Source: an uncultured Modestobacter sp.
GTDB lineage: Bacteria > Actinomycetota > Actinomycetes > Mycobacteriales > Geodermatophilaceae
DNA length: 64,000 nucleotides
Assembly: GCF_947486615.1 (NCBI RefSeq)
Contig: NZ_CANKUD010000014.1
Location: forward strand, 47,604-111,603
Reading direction: 5' to 3'
Shown here: positions 18,207 to 26,926 of the stretch, piece by piece
Layout: each line of letters starts with the position of its first letter
How positions within the stretch are numbered: position 1 is the first letter of the stretch
The notes under the pieces: generated by a model
Seen by the model: the letters and a program-made list of their open reading frames with translations, nothing else
Told to the model about the DNA's origin: nothing
The model's database searches: none
Translations under genes and position numbers: made by a program

Positions 18207-19931
18207 TCACGGGAGTTCGACGACCTCGTCACTGAGTGCGTCCCCGACAGCTGCACTGGTGGGTGCCTCGGACGTCGGCTCCTCCGAGGGTGGACTGGAG
18301 GAGCTCGAGGACGAGCTGCTGGACGAGCTGGACGAGCTCGACGAACTCGACGAGGAGCTGCTGGACGACGAGCTGGACGAGGAGCTGCTGGACGACGAGG
18401 TGCTCCCCCGGGTGGGCTGCGCCGCGCTGGTCTGCTGGCCGCCGCTGGTCGGGGCCGCACTGGTGCCGGGTGCCTCGTCCTCGACGGCGCCGTCCTGTGG
18501 TGTGTAGGGGGCGCCGGTGACGTAGAGGACGACGTCGTCGCCCGGGGCGAGCGTGCCCTGCGCCGGGTCGGCGGTGACCACGACGGACTCGTCGAGCTGC
18601 CGGCCGGCGGCGGCGAGCTGCGCGGTGCTGGCCGCCTCCTGCTCGACGTCCAGCTCGAGGCCCTCCAGCGTCTGCTGCACGGTGTCCGCGTCGTCGCCGA
18701 CGTAGGCGGCGACGTCCCAGTCGATCCCGCCGGTGGCGTTGGTGCTCGCCGCCGGCCCGGACGACGGCGCGGTGCCGGTGGTGGACGGCGAGGCGGTGTT
18801 CGTGCTGTCGCGGTCGCCGCCGGAGTTGATGACGACCCAGCCCACGACGAGCAGCGCCAGCAGGGCGACCCCGGCACCGGCCCACAGCAGCCGGGTGCGG
18901 CGCTGCCGGGCCGGATCGGGCCGGTCGTCGTCCCAGCTGCCGGCGTCGTCGTCGCCGATCGGGCTGCCGTGCAGCGGCGGCATGGTGCGCGGCGCGGTCC
19001 TGGGACCGGCGACCGTGCCGGGGCCGGTAGCCGGGATCATCGTGGTGGCGGTGCCGTCGTCGGCGAACACCTGGGTCATCGCCGTGGGCGGGGGCACCAC
19101 GCCACCGGCGGCGACCTGCCGCACCGCGTCGGCGAAGGCGCCACCGTCGGGGAAGCGGGCGGCCGGGTCCTTGGCCAGCGCCCGCTCGATGAGGGCCCGC
19201 ACCTCACGGGGGACGTCGGCCGGCATCGGTGGGGGCGGCCGGTTGATCTGGGCCAGCGCGATCGCCACCTGCGACTCGCCGTCGAAGGGCCGCACGCCGG
19301 CGACGCACTCGTAGCCGAGCACGCCGAGGGAGTACACGTCCGAGGCGGCGCTGACCACGTGGCCCTGCGCCTGCTCGGGGGAGAGGTACTGGGCGGTGCC
19401 GACGACCATGCCGGTGCGGGTCAGCGGGGCGGCGTCCCGGGCGTAGGCGATGCCGAAGTCGGTCAGCTTGACCACGCCGTCCGGGCGGACGAGCAGGTTC
19501 CCGGGCTTGATGTCCCGGTGCACCATGCCGGCGGCGTGCGCCGCGGACAGCCCGTCGCCGGCCTGGCCGAGCACGTCCAGCGCCTGCTCGGAGGTGAGCC
19601 GGCCGCGTTCGGCGAGGATCGTGACCAGCGGCTTGCCCTCGACGAACTCCATGATCAGGTAGGCCAGCCGCTGGCCCTCCTGCGTCGTCTCGCCGTAGTC
19701 GTAGACCGAGGCGATGTTGGGGTGGGAGAGCGCCGCGGTGTGCCGGGCCTCGTTCCGGAAGCGGATGAGGAAGCTGGTGTCGCTGGTGTACTCGCTCTTG
19801 AGCACCTTGACCGCCACCGTGCGGCCCAGCGTCCGGTCCCGGGCCTGCCACACCTCGCCCATGCCACCGGTGGCGATGGGCGCGGTGATCTCGTAACGGC
19901 CGGCCAGCAGGCTGCCCACGCGGACGGCCAT
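18207..19931 (-). CDS. pknA: Ser/Thr protein kinase PknA with poly-serine extracellular tail
   Basis: Partner of PknB in regulating cell shape and division; 574 residues from ATG at 19931, which overlaps the pbpA stop (TGATG). Kinase domain 12-270: TGGMGEV, K42 in VAVKVLK, HRDIKPGN, DFGIAY. A TM helix (LLWAGAGVALLALLVVGWVV) is followed by one PASTA-like domain (about 420-490). The tail has an uninterrupted run of 35 serines (DNA 18294-18398), then PPSEEPTSEAPTS. All four common serine codons are mixed in the run, so it is kept at protein level rather than being fresh slippage. M. tuberculosis PknA lacks PASTA domains. Confidence 0.95.
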   Translation of the reverse strand: MAVRVGSLLAGRYEITAPIATGGMGEVWQARDRTLGRTVAVKVLKSEYTSDTSFLIRFRNEARHTAALSHPNIASVYDYGETTQEGQRLAYLIMEFVEGKPLVTILAERGRLTSEQALDVLGQAGDGLSAAHAAGMVHRDIKPGNLLVRPDGVVKLTDFGIAYARDAAPLTRTGMVVGTAQYLSPEQAQGHVVSAASDVYSLGVLGYECVAGVRPFDGESQVAIALAQINRPPPPMPADVPREVRALIERALAKDPAARFPDGGAFADAVRQVAAGGVVPPPTAMTQVFADDGTATTMIPATGPGTVAGPRTAPRTMPPLHGSPIGDDDAGSWDDDRPDPARQRRTRLLWAGAGVALLALLVVGWVVINSGGDRDSTNTASPSTTGTAPSSGPAASTNATGGIDWDVAAYVGDDADTVQQTLEGLELDVEQEAASTAQLAAAGRQLDESVVVTADPAQGTLAPGDDVVLYVTGAPYTPQDGAVEDEAPGTSAAPTSGGQQTSAAQPTRGSTSSSSSSSSSSSSSSSSSSSSSSSSSSSSSSSSSSSPPSEEPTSEAPTSAAVGDALSDEVVELP

Positions 19932-21370
19932 CAGCCCTCGCCCCCCAGGTACGCCTCGATGACGGACCGGGCGATCGGGGCGGAGGTGTCGCCGCCGGTG
20001 CCGCCACCGTTCTTGACGAACACCGCGACGGCGATCTGCGGGTCCTCGGCGGGGGCGAAGCCGATGAACCAGTTGTGGTCGGCGCCGGCGTTCTCCGCCG
20101 TCCCGGTCTTCCCGGCGACCTGCACGCCGCTGATCTGGGCGCGGCGGCCGCTGCCGTTCTCGACCACGCTGGTCATCATCTCGGTGAGCTGCTGGGCGAC
20201 GTCCTCGGAGACGGGCTCGGTCATCACCTCGGGATCGGTCTGGTCGATCACCGTGAGGTCGGGGGCCTGGATGGAGTCCACCAGGAACGGCGTCATCAGC
20301 GTGCCGTCGTTGGCGACTGCGGCCGCGATCATCGCGGCCTGCATCGGGGTGACGGCGACGTTGTACTGCCCGATGGAGGTCTGCCCGAGCTGGGCGTCGC
20401 CGTCGACGTCGCCGATGGTGCTGCCGGCGACCTGCAGCGGCATCGTGAAGCCCTCGTCGTCCATGCCGAACGCCTCGGCCATCGACCGGACGGCGTCCTC
20501 GCCCAGGTCGATGCCCAGCTGGGCGAACGCGGTGTTGCAGGAGATGGTCAGCGCGTCGATCAGCGGCTGCTCCCCGGTGGGGCTGCACGCGGACCCACCG
20601 AAGTTCTCCAGCGGCTCGTCGGTGCCGGGGAGCGTGTAGTCCGTCGGCGCCGGGATGACCGTCTCCGGGGTGTAGTCGCCGCTGGCCAGCGCGGCGGCGG
20701 AGACGATCACCTTGAAGATCGAGCCGGCCGGGTACCGCTCGGTGATCGCCTGGTTGACCGTCGGCTCGATGCCCTGCGCGTCGAGCTGCTCGGAGTAGGC
20801 GCGCATCGCGTCCGGGTCGTGGCTGGACAGCTGGTTCGGGTCGAAGGTCGGCGTGCTGGCCAGCGCCAGGACGGCACCGGTGGACGGGTCGAGCGCGACG
20901 ACCGCCCCGGTGACGCCGGCCAACCCCTCCATCGCCGCCTGCTGGGCCGCCGGGTCCAAGGTCAGCTCGACGTTGCCGCCGGAGAGGTCGCGGCCGGTGA
21001 AGATGTCGGCCAGCCGCCGGCCGAAGAGCCGGTCGTCGGTGCCGCGCAGCACGTCGTTCTCGGCCCGCTCGATCCCGGTGTTGCCGAACAGCACCGAGTA
21101 GTACCCGGTGACCGGGGCGTAGAGCGGGCCGTCGGCGTAGCGGCGCAGGTAGGTGAGGGAGTTGTCGGTCTCCTCGGAGTAGGCGATCTCGTTGCCGTCG
21201 ACCACGATCGCGCCGCGCTGCTGGTCGTACTCCTCGGTGAGCACCCGGGTGTTGCGCGGGTTGTCCCGCAGCCCGTCGGCGCGGACGAACTGGATGACGT
21301 TCACGTTCACGATCAGCAGGGTGAACAGCACCAGCACGCTGATGGCGACCTTGCGCAGGGGCGCGTTCAC
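19931..21370 (-). CDS. pbpA: Penicillin-binding protein PbpA (class B transpeptidase)
   Basis: Peptidoglycan transpeptidase working with RodA; 479 residues, one N-terminal TM helix (VAISVLVLFTLLIVNVNVIQ) and a periplasmic part. Active-site motifs: SIFK (SxxK), SCN (SxN) and KTG in AGKTGTAEN. GTG start at 21370 overlaps the rodA stop (GTGA), and its own stop overlaps the pknA start. This places wall synthesis and kinase control in one translationally coupled unit. Confidence 0.96.
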   Translation of the reverse strand: MNAPLRKVAISVLVLFTLLIVNVNVIQFVRADGLRDNPRNTRVLTEEYDQQRGAIVVDGNEIAYSEETDNSLTYLRRYADGPLYAPVTGYYSVLFGNTGIERAENDVLRGTDDRLFGRRLADIFTGRDLSGGNVELTLDPAAQQAAMEGLAGVTGAVVALDPSTGAVLALASTPTFDPNQLSSHDPDAMRAYSEQLDAQGIEPTVNQAITERYPAGSIFKVIVSAAALASGDYTPETVIPAPTDYTLPGTDEPLENFGGSACSPTGEQPLIDALTISCNTAFAQLGIDLGEDAVRSMAEAFGMDDEGFTMPLQVAGSTIGDVDGDAQLGQTSIGQYNVAVTPMQAAMIAAAVANDGTLMTPFLVDSIQAPDLTVIDQTDPEVMTEPVSEDVAQQLTEMMTSVVENGSGRRAQISGVQVAGKTGTAENAGADHNWFIGFAPAEDPQIAVAVFVKNGGGTGGDTSAPIARSVIEAYLGGEG

Positions 21371-22785
21371 GGCCGCACCACCTCGGTCGGGGCGTCGGTC
21401 AGCTTCGCCGGTGTCGGGGCGGCGGCCGCGGCCGGGCGCCGGGCGGCGTCGCTGATCCGCACCAGCAGGGCGACCAGGCCGAAGTTGGCGACCAGCGAGG
21501 AGCCTCCGTAGGCGACGAACGGGGTGGTGAGGCCGGTCAGCGGCAGCAGGCCGGTGACGCCGCCGAGGACGACGAAGACCTGCCAGGCCACGGCGAAGGC
21601 CAGCCCCGCGGCCAGCAGCTTGCCGAACCCGTCCCGGACCACCAGGGAGGTGCGCAGCCCGCGCTCCACCAGCACCAGGTAGATGACGATCATGGCGACC
21701 AGACCGAAGAGGCCCAGTTCCTCACCGATCGCGGCGGCGATGAAGTCGCTCTTGGCCACCGGCACCTGGTCCGGCCGGCCGCCGCCGAGCCCGGCGCCGA
21801 ACAGGCCACCGGTGCCGAGGCTGAACAGCGACTGGACGATCTGGTAGCCGCCCTCGTCGGCGTAGGCGAAGGGGTCCAGCCAGGTGTCCACCCGGACCCG
21901 CACGTGGCCGAAGGCCTGGTAGGCGAGGAACGCCCCGCCGGCGAACAGCAACAGGCCGATGACCAGCCAGCTCGCGCGCTCGGTGGCGATGTAGATCATC
22001 ACCACGAAGATGCCGAAGAGCAGCAGTGAGCTGCCCAGGTCCCGCTCGAACACCAGCACCAGGATCGAGGCGACCCAGGCCAGCAGCACCGGCCCGAGGT
22101 CGCGGCCACGCGGGAGCTCCAGCCCGGCCACCTTGCGGCTGGCCAGGGCCAGCACGTCGCGCTTGTCCACCAGGTAGGCGGCGAAGAAGACGATCAGGCA
22201 GATCTTGGCGAACTCACCGGGCTGGATGGAGAAGCCGGCGACCCGGATCCACAGCTTGGCGCCGTAGACCTCCGAGATCGAGGCGGGCAGCACCGCGGGG
22301 ATGGCCAGCAGCACCAGGCCGATCAGGGCCAGGGTGTAGGCGAACCGGGCCAGCACCCGGTGGTCCCGGACGACGAGCAGCACTGCGACGAACAGCACCA
22401 GCCCGACCGTGGCCCACAGCAGCTGGACGGGTGCGTCCTCACCGGTGGCGCTGGCCCCGATCGTGTTCCCGGAGAGGTCCAGCCGGTGGATCATCACCAG
22501 GCCCAGGCCGGACAGCACGGCGATGCAGGGCAGCAGCAGCGGGTCGGCGTAGGGCGCCAGCTTGCGGACGACGAGGTGCGCGACCAGCCACAGGGCGGCG
22601 AACCAGGTGCCGAAGGTGGCCAGCTCCGTGGTCAGCGACCCGGTCACGGTGAGGTCGACGATGGACTGCGCGACCAGGGTGACGACCACCGCGAACCCGA
22701 GCAGCAGCAGCTCGGTGCCCCGCCGGGTGGGCGGGGGTGCGTTGCCGGCGGTCGCGGCGCGCGGGTCGGTCCCGGGGCCGGTCAC
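21367..22785 (-). CDS. rodA: RodA/FtsW-type peptidoglycan polymerase
   Basis: SEDS glycosyltransferase polymerising lipid II together with PbpA; about ten TM helices. Family signatures PGEFAKICLIVFFAAYL, FERDLGSSLLLFGIFV and the C-terminal LTGLTTPFVAYGGSSLVANF are present. GTG at 22785 (472 residues) is preferred for its GGACGGAG upstream; a GTG at 22836 is in frame but would overlap pstP. 16 bp separate it from the pstP stop. Confidence 0.95.
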   Translation of the reverse strand: MTGPGTDPRAATAGNAPPPTRRGTELLLLGFAVVVTLVAQSIVDLTVTGSLTTELATFGTWFAALWLVAHLVVRKLAPYADPLLLPCIAVLSGLGLVMIHRLDLSGNTIGASATGEDAPVQLLWATVGLVLFVAVLLVVRDHRVLARFAYTLALIGLVLLAIPAVLPASISEVYGAKLWIRVAGFSIQPGEFAKICLIVFFAAYLVDKRDVLALASRKVAGLELPRGRDLGPVLLAWVASILVLVFERDLGSSLLLFGIFVVMIYIATERASWLVIGLLLFAGGAFLAYQAFGHVRVRVDTWLDPFAYADEGGYQIVQSLFSLGTGGLFGAGLGGGRPDQVPVAKSDFIAAAIGEELGLFGLVAMIVIYLVLVERGLRTSLVVRDGFGKLLAAGLAFAVAWQVFVVLGGVTGLLPLTGLTTPFVAYGGSSLVANFGLVALLVRISDAARRPAAAAAPTPAKLTDAPTEVVRP

Positions 22786-22801
22786 CGGCTCCGTCCAGCC
22801 A

Positions 22802-24217
22802 CTAGTCGGCCGCCCGGCAGTCCACCCCCGGCTCACCGGAGCGGGACCCAGCGGTGCCCGTCGCGGCGGCGGTGGTGGTCGCGGTCTCGGTGGGCGCCGC
22901 CGTGGTCACGGCGGCGCCGGGGTCGGCGGCCGACGTGGCGGCGGGGACGCCGGCGGGCGAGCTGGTCGCCGTGGTGCTCGGGCTGGCGGTCGAGCTCGTG
23001 GCGGTGCGGCACAGCGGCAGCCGCTGGTCGCGCAGGTTGTCCAGGATCCGGTCCGCGTCGTCCCGGTCGCTGGCGGCGATGCCGTCGGTGACCCGGCTGC
23101 GGGCTGCCTGGGTCAGGTCGGTGGTGGCCATCCCGGTCGACTCCTCGAGCCGGTAGAGCTCCAGGCCGACCAGCGAGGCGTTCAGGCCGCGGAACACCCC
23201 GACCTCGTCGCCGGCGTCGGTCTCGGACACCCCGACGAACCAGTGGTCCATCACGAACAGGTAGCCGCCGACGGTGGCCGCGCCCAGCACCACGACCGCG
23301 GCCAGTGCCACCAGTGCCGTGCGCAGCGGGCGCCGGCGCCGGGACGGGGGTGAGCTGGTGGTCTGTGCGGACGCCGCGGAGGAGCCCTGCGGATCGGCGA
23401 GCGCAGCCCGTCCGGCAGCGGAGCGGCGGTCGACCTCGCGCTGCCCGATGTGGTCGCCGGCGGCTCCGTCGACCACCGGGTCGAGCAGGACGCCGCGGCC
23501 GTCGTCCTCGACGACGTCGGCGACGATGCAGGTGATGTTGTCCGGCCCGCCGCTGCGCAGCGCCAGCTCGATCAGCCGGTCGGCGGTGGCCTGCGGGTCG
23601 GGGTCGCGCATCGCCTGGGACAGCGTCTCGTGGCTGACCACCCCGGACAGCCCGTCGGAGCAGAGCATGTAGCGGTCGCCGGCGCGGGCCTCGCGCATCG
23701 ACAGGTCCGGCTCGACGTCCTGGCCGTTGAGGGCGCGCAGCAGCAGCGAGCGCTGCGGGTGGCTGTTCGCCTCCTCCTCGGTGATCCGGCCGTCGTCGAT
23801 CAGCGTCTGCACGAACGTGTCGTCGTGGGTTATCTGGTGCAGCTCTCCGTCGCGCAGCAGGTAGGCCCGGGAGTCACCGACGTGGCACAGCCCCAGCCGC
23901 CCACCGGCGAACAGGACGGCGGTGAGCGTGGTGCCCATCCCCTCCAGCTGGGGGGACTCCCGGATCACCTCGCGCAGGTGCTCGCTGCCGTCGAAGACCG
24001 CCTGGCGCATCGACTGCAGCAGGTCGCCGGAGGGGGCGTCGTCGTCCAGGTGCTCCAGCGCGGCGATGACCACCTTGCTGGCGACGTCGCCGGCTGCGTG
24101 CCCGCCCATGCCGTCGGCCACGGCCAGCAGCCGGGGCCCGGCGTACACCGAGTCCTGGTTGGTGCCGCGGATGAGCCCGCGGTCGGAGCGGGCCGCGTAG
24201 CGGAGGACCAGGCTCAT
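22802..24217 (-). CDS. pstP: PP2C-type Ser/Thr phosphatase PstP
   Basis: Dephosphorylates PknA, PknB and their targets; 471 residues. The catalytic PP2C domain (1-240) shows metal-binding aspartates in VADGMGGHAAGD, GDSRAYLL, LCSDGLSG and GPDNITCIV. A TM helix near 330 (LRTALVALAAVVVLGAATVGGYLF) and a short extracellular domain ending in a Thr/Ala-rich tail follow. ATG at 24217 overlaps the fhaB stop (ATGA). Confidence 0.97.
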   Translation of the reverse strand: MSLVLRYAARSDRGLIRGTNQDSVYAGPRLLAVADGMGGHAAGDVASKVVIAALEHLDDDAPSGDLLQSMRQAVFDGSEHLREVIRESPQLEGMGTTLTAVLFAGGRLGLCHVGDSRAYLLRDGELHQITHDDTFVQTLIDDGRITEEEANSHPQRSLLLRALNGQDVEPDLSMREARAGDRYMLCSDGLSGVVSHETLSQAMRDPDPQATADRLIELALRSGGPDNITCIVADVVEDDGRGVLLDPVVDGAAGDHIGQREVDRRSAAGRAALADPQGSSAASAQTTSSPPSRRRRPLRTALVALAAVVVLGAATVGGYLFVMDHWFVGVSETDAGDEVGVFRGLNASLVGLELYRLEESTGMATTDLTQAARSRVTDGIAASDRDDADRILDNLRDQRLPLCRTATSSTASPSTTATSSPAGVPAATSAADPGAAVTTAAPTETATTTAAATGTAGSRSGEPGVDCRAAD

Positions 24218-24675
24218 GAACGGAGCTCCAGGACGGTCTGTCCGATGCGGATCGGCTGGCCGGTGCCGACCAGCAGCGGCCCCTGCACCCGCTGCTGGTC
24301 GAGGTAGGTGCCGTTGGTGGAGCCGAGGTCCTCGACGTACCACTGGCCGCCACGGTTGGTGAGCCGCGCGTGCCGGGAGGAGGCGAAGTCGTCGGTGAGC
24401 ACCAGGGTCGAGTCGTCGGCGCGGCCGACCAGGATCGCCTGCTCACCGAGGGTGATCCGGGTGCCCGACAGCGGCCCGGCGGTGACCACCAGGTGCCGGG
24501 GGCCGCGGGTGCCGCGTTTGCGCCCGACCGCGGCGCGCGGGGGCACGGAGGCGACCCGCCCCGGCCGGCCACCGAAGAGGTCGGCCCGGACGACCCGGAA
24601 CGCGGCGAAGATGAACAGCCAGAGCAGGGCCAGGAAGCCGAAGCGGAACGCCTGCAGCACGATCTCCGAGGTCAC
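24214..24675 (-). CDS. fhaB: FHA-domain membrane protein FhaB (FipA)
   Basis: 153 residues: an N-terminal TM helix (FRFGFLALLWLFIFAAFRVV), a basic linker and a phosphothreonine-binding FHA domain (GRADDSTLVLTDDFASSRHARL, DLGSTNGTYL). In mycobacteria it links PknA/PknB phosphorylation to the divisome. GTG start; tightly coupled to pstP. Confidence 0.95.
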   Translation of the reverse strand: MTSEIVLQAFRFGFLALLWLFIFAAFRVVRADLFGGRPGRVASVPPRAAVGRKRGTRGPRHLVVTAGPLSGTRITLGEQAILVGRADDSTLVLTDDFASSRHARLTNRGGQWYVEDLGSTNGTYLDQQRVQGPLLVGTGQPIRIGQTVLELRS

Positions 24676-24718
24676 GGCGTCACCTCCGCGGTCGTCAAGC
24701 GCGAGCTCGACGGCACGC

Positions 24719-25513
24719 TCACGCGCCGTCCTGGCGGTAGACCAGCACCGAGTGGCCGATCCGCAGCACGTCGCCGTCGGCGAGCTCCTGGCGCCCGACC
24801 CGGCGGCCGTTGACCAGCGTGCCGTTGGTGGAGCCGAGGTCCTCGACGGTGACCGTGCTGCCGGAGAGCTGGACGTCGGCGTGCTTGCGGCTCACGCCGG
24901 TGTCCGGGAGTCGGACGTCGGCCTCGGTGCCCCGGCCGAGCACGTTGCTGCCCTGCTCGAGCACGTGCTTCGTGCCCGGCCCGTCGACGACCAGCACGTG
25001 GCTGACCCGCTGGCCGGCCCGGCCGACCGCGAGCGGCTCCTGCGCGCCGGTGTCGGTGGCGCCCATCCGCAGCGGGGGCAGCGGGGGGAGGCCCGGCGGC
25101 GGCACCGGTGGTGCGCCGAGGTCCGGTCGGTGCGGCGTGCCGCTGTCGCCGACGTGCGAGGAGACCTCGAACACGCCGGTGCGCAGCTCGTCGTCGCGCT
25201 CCAGCCGGACCTCGATGTCACCGAAGGTCTGGTAGCCCTCGCCCTCGACGTGCTCGGCGACCATGTCGGCCAGTTCGCCGGCCAGCTGCTCGGACCACTC
25301 GGCGAGGTTGTCGTAGTCGGTGGGGCCCAGGGTCACCACGTAGACGTTCGGTGCGAGGACCCGTCCGCCGCCGAGGACGGAGCGCTGCTCGTCGGCCTCG
25401 CGCTGCAGGGCGTGAGCGATCTCGGCGGGGTGCACCTTGCCCTTGAAGACGCGGGCGAACGCCAGCCCGACCATGCCCTCGAGGCGACGCTCGAAGCGCT
25501 GCAGCACACCCAC
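24719..25513 (-). CDS. fhaA: FHA-domain protein FhaA with N-terminal DUF3662
   Basis: 264 residues. DUF3662 domain (1-120: GVLQRFERRLEGMVGLAFAR, VYVVTLGPTDYDNL), a short Pro-rich linker and a C-terminal FHA domain (GRGTEADVRLPDTGVSRKHADV, DLGSTNGTLVNG). In mycobacteria FhaA binds phosphorylated MviN and PknB. M. tuberculosis FhaA is about 527 residues, so the linker is much shorter here. GTG at 25513 has GAGGGAG upstream. First gene of the seven-gene operon. A -10-like TACGAT lies on the minus strand at 25561-25566. Confidence 0.94.
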   Translation of the reverse strand: MGVLQRFERRLEGMVGLAFARVFKGKVHPAEIAHALQREADEQRSVLGGGRVLAPNVYVVTLGPTDYDNLAEWSEQLAGELADMVAEHVEGEGYQTFGDIEVRLERDDELRTGVFEVSSHVGDSGTPHRPDLGAPPVPPPGLPPLPPLRMGATDTGAQEPLAVGRAGQRVSHVLVVDGPGTKHVLEQGSNVLGRGTEADVRLPDTGVSRKHADVQLSGSTVTVEDLGSTNGTLVNGRRVGRQELADGDVLRIGHSVLVYRQDGA

Positions 25514-25560
25514 AGTCGCTCCCTCGCCTTCGGCTGACCTCCCACTGCACCTGAGCGCTG

Positions 25561-25566
25561 ATCGTA
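25561..25566 (-). promoter_or_regulatory. Candidate -10 of the fhaA-pknB operon
   Basis: Minus-strand TACGAT about 48 bp before the fhaA start, in the context CGGTTACGAT, much like the gyrB candidate CGGTACGAT. No clear -35. Confidence 0.35.
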
Positions 25567-25729
25567 ACCGGGGGAGGGTCGTCGGACCGGTCGGCGAGCG
25601 CAGGACGCCCCGGACGATCTCGTCCGTGCCGCGTCGCCGCACCTGTCTACCAGCGTGGGCGGGAGAACGCCGGGAGGGTGCGTGCGGCGCGCGCCCGGGG
25701 GTGGTCCTGGGGTGGTCCCGGGTGGCTGC

Positions 25730-25735
25730 TACTGT
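25730..25735 (+). promoter_or_regulatory. Candidate -10 of the tRNA-Leu gene
   Basis: TACTGT fits TANNNT and lies 12 nt before the mature tRNA. No canonical -35 seen. Confidence 0.4.
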
Positions 25736-25747
25736 TCTCCCTCGCCA

Positions 25748-25830
25748 GGGCAAGTGGCGGAATGGCAGACGCGCACGGTTCAGGTCCGTGTGTCCGAGAG
25801 GACGTGGGGGTTCAACTCCCCCCTTGCCCA
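25748..25830 (+). tRNA. tRNA-Leu (CAG anticodon)
   Basis: 83 nt with a long variable arm, as expected for class II tRNA-Leu. Acceptor GGGCAAG/CTTGCCC, discriminator A, anticodon loop TTCAGGT, T-loop GTTCAACTC. It sits just upstream of fhaA and diverges from it, a place also used in other actinobacteria. Confidence 0.97.
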
Positions 25831-25840
25831 CGCGCACGTC

Positions 25841-25866
25841 GGCCCCCTCCCGATCGGGAGGGGGCC
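25841..25866. terminator. Perfect 26-bp palindrome terminator
   Basis: Starts GGCCCCCTCCCGA and is fully self-complementary about its centre, between tRNA-Leu and the convergent end of the next gene. Can act in both directions. Confidence 0.85.
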
Positions 25867-25876
25867 ATCGTCGTGC

Positions 25877-26926
25877 TCAGGGGCGGTGCGTCACCTGCTC
25901 GGCGAACTCGAGCACCTGATCCTGGGTGAACGCGTCGGGCACCTGCAGGACGAACGTGGTCCCGTCGGTGAACTGGGCCTGCAGGTACCAGCCGCGCTGG
26001 TCGAGGTACCCGGTGTCGACCAGCACCAGCTGGGCCGGCCGGCCGTGCACGGTCACGTCCAGCTGCGGACCGATCGGGCCCATGATGCTGCTGCGCACCT
26101 GATCGGCCGGGATCACGTCCTCCGGCAGCGGGATGTGCACGGTGACCTCCTGCTGCTCGTAGGCGTCGTTGACCAGCGTCAGCACCCGGCCCGCCTTGAA
26201 GGCCCGCACCGACCAGCCGGCCGGGGCCAGCCCGACGTCGAGCGTGGCCGGCTGTGGCCGGTCGACCAGCGACCCGGCGATCTGCAGCAGCCGGTCGCGG
26301 CCGGCGTAGCGGCCGTACGCGTCGATCGTCACCCACTGGTCGTCGGACCGCTGCCAGGTCAGCCAGGTGTACGAGCGCCGGCTGCAGTCCTCGCCCGGGG
26401 CGTCACCGACGCACCAGTCCCGGGAGTACCGCACCAGCTCGGCGTCCGTGCCGTCGACGGTGACCTCCTCGGTGGCGGACACGTCGTTCTCCGCAGCGTC
26501 GTCCGGTCGCTGGTCCGGCTCGTCGTCGCCGACGTACACCGTGAAGCCGTCCTGGCCGGCGGGGTCGTCGTACGCGGCGATCGTGGCGCCGTCGCTGCCC
26601 CCGCCGAACGCCGGTCGCAGTCCGTCGGGCACCGGGTCGAAGGACAAGGGGAAGGTCGGCATGGTGAAGTCGACGAGCGTGACGCTGCTGGCCGGTGTGC
26701 CCGGGCCGTCGGGCGCGGCGATGACGACAGCCGCCGTCCAGGCCGCCGCGACGGCGAGGCCCGCGGCACCCAGCCGCAGCGTCGTCCGACGGCTGGGGCG
26801 CCGGCGGCGGGCCGGTGCCGGGCCGGCGACCTCCGCCAGCAGGGCGGCACGGGCGGCCGAACGTGCGGCGGGGGAGAGGGCCGGGGCCTCGGGCCCGGCC
26901 TCGCGGAGTGCGGTGAGCTCGTTCAT
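25877..26926 (-). CDS. CU044_5270-type membrane protein, partner of the ECF sigma gene
   Basis: 349 residues: a cytoplasmic N-terminal 50, one TM helix (LRLGAAGLAVAAAWTAAVVI) and a secreted C-terminal domain. The layout resembles actinobacterial proteins encoded directly after ECF sigma factors, which may act as anti-sigma or sensor proteins. Its ATG overlaps the sigma stop (ATGA). No zinc-binding HxxxCxxC anti-sigma motif is visible, so the regulatory role is only inferred from pairing. Confidence 0.7.
   Translation of the reverse strand: MNELTALREAGPEAPALSPAARSAARAALLAEVAGPAPARRRRPSRRTTLRLGAAGLAVAAAWTAAVVIAAPDGPGTPASSVTLVDFTMPTFPLSFDPVPDGLRPAFGGGSDGATIAAYDDPAGQDGFTVYVGDDEPDQRPDDAAENDVSATEEVTVDGTDAELVRYSRDWCVGDAPGEDCSRRSYTWLTWQRSDDQWVTIDAYGRYAGRDRLLQIAGSLVDRPQPATLDVGLAPAGWSVRAFKAGRVLTLVNDAYEQQEVTVHIPLPEDVIPADQVRSSIMGPIGPQLDVTVHGRPAQLVLVDTGYLDQRGWYLQAQFTDGTTFVLQVPDAFTQDQVLEFAEQVTHRP

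Noticed and set aside
18094..18507. Plus-strand ORF with a long Glu-Leu-Asp-Glu acidic repeat
   Set aside because: It is the complement of the PknA poly-serine run; the pknA frame has the kinase and PASTA support.
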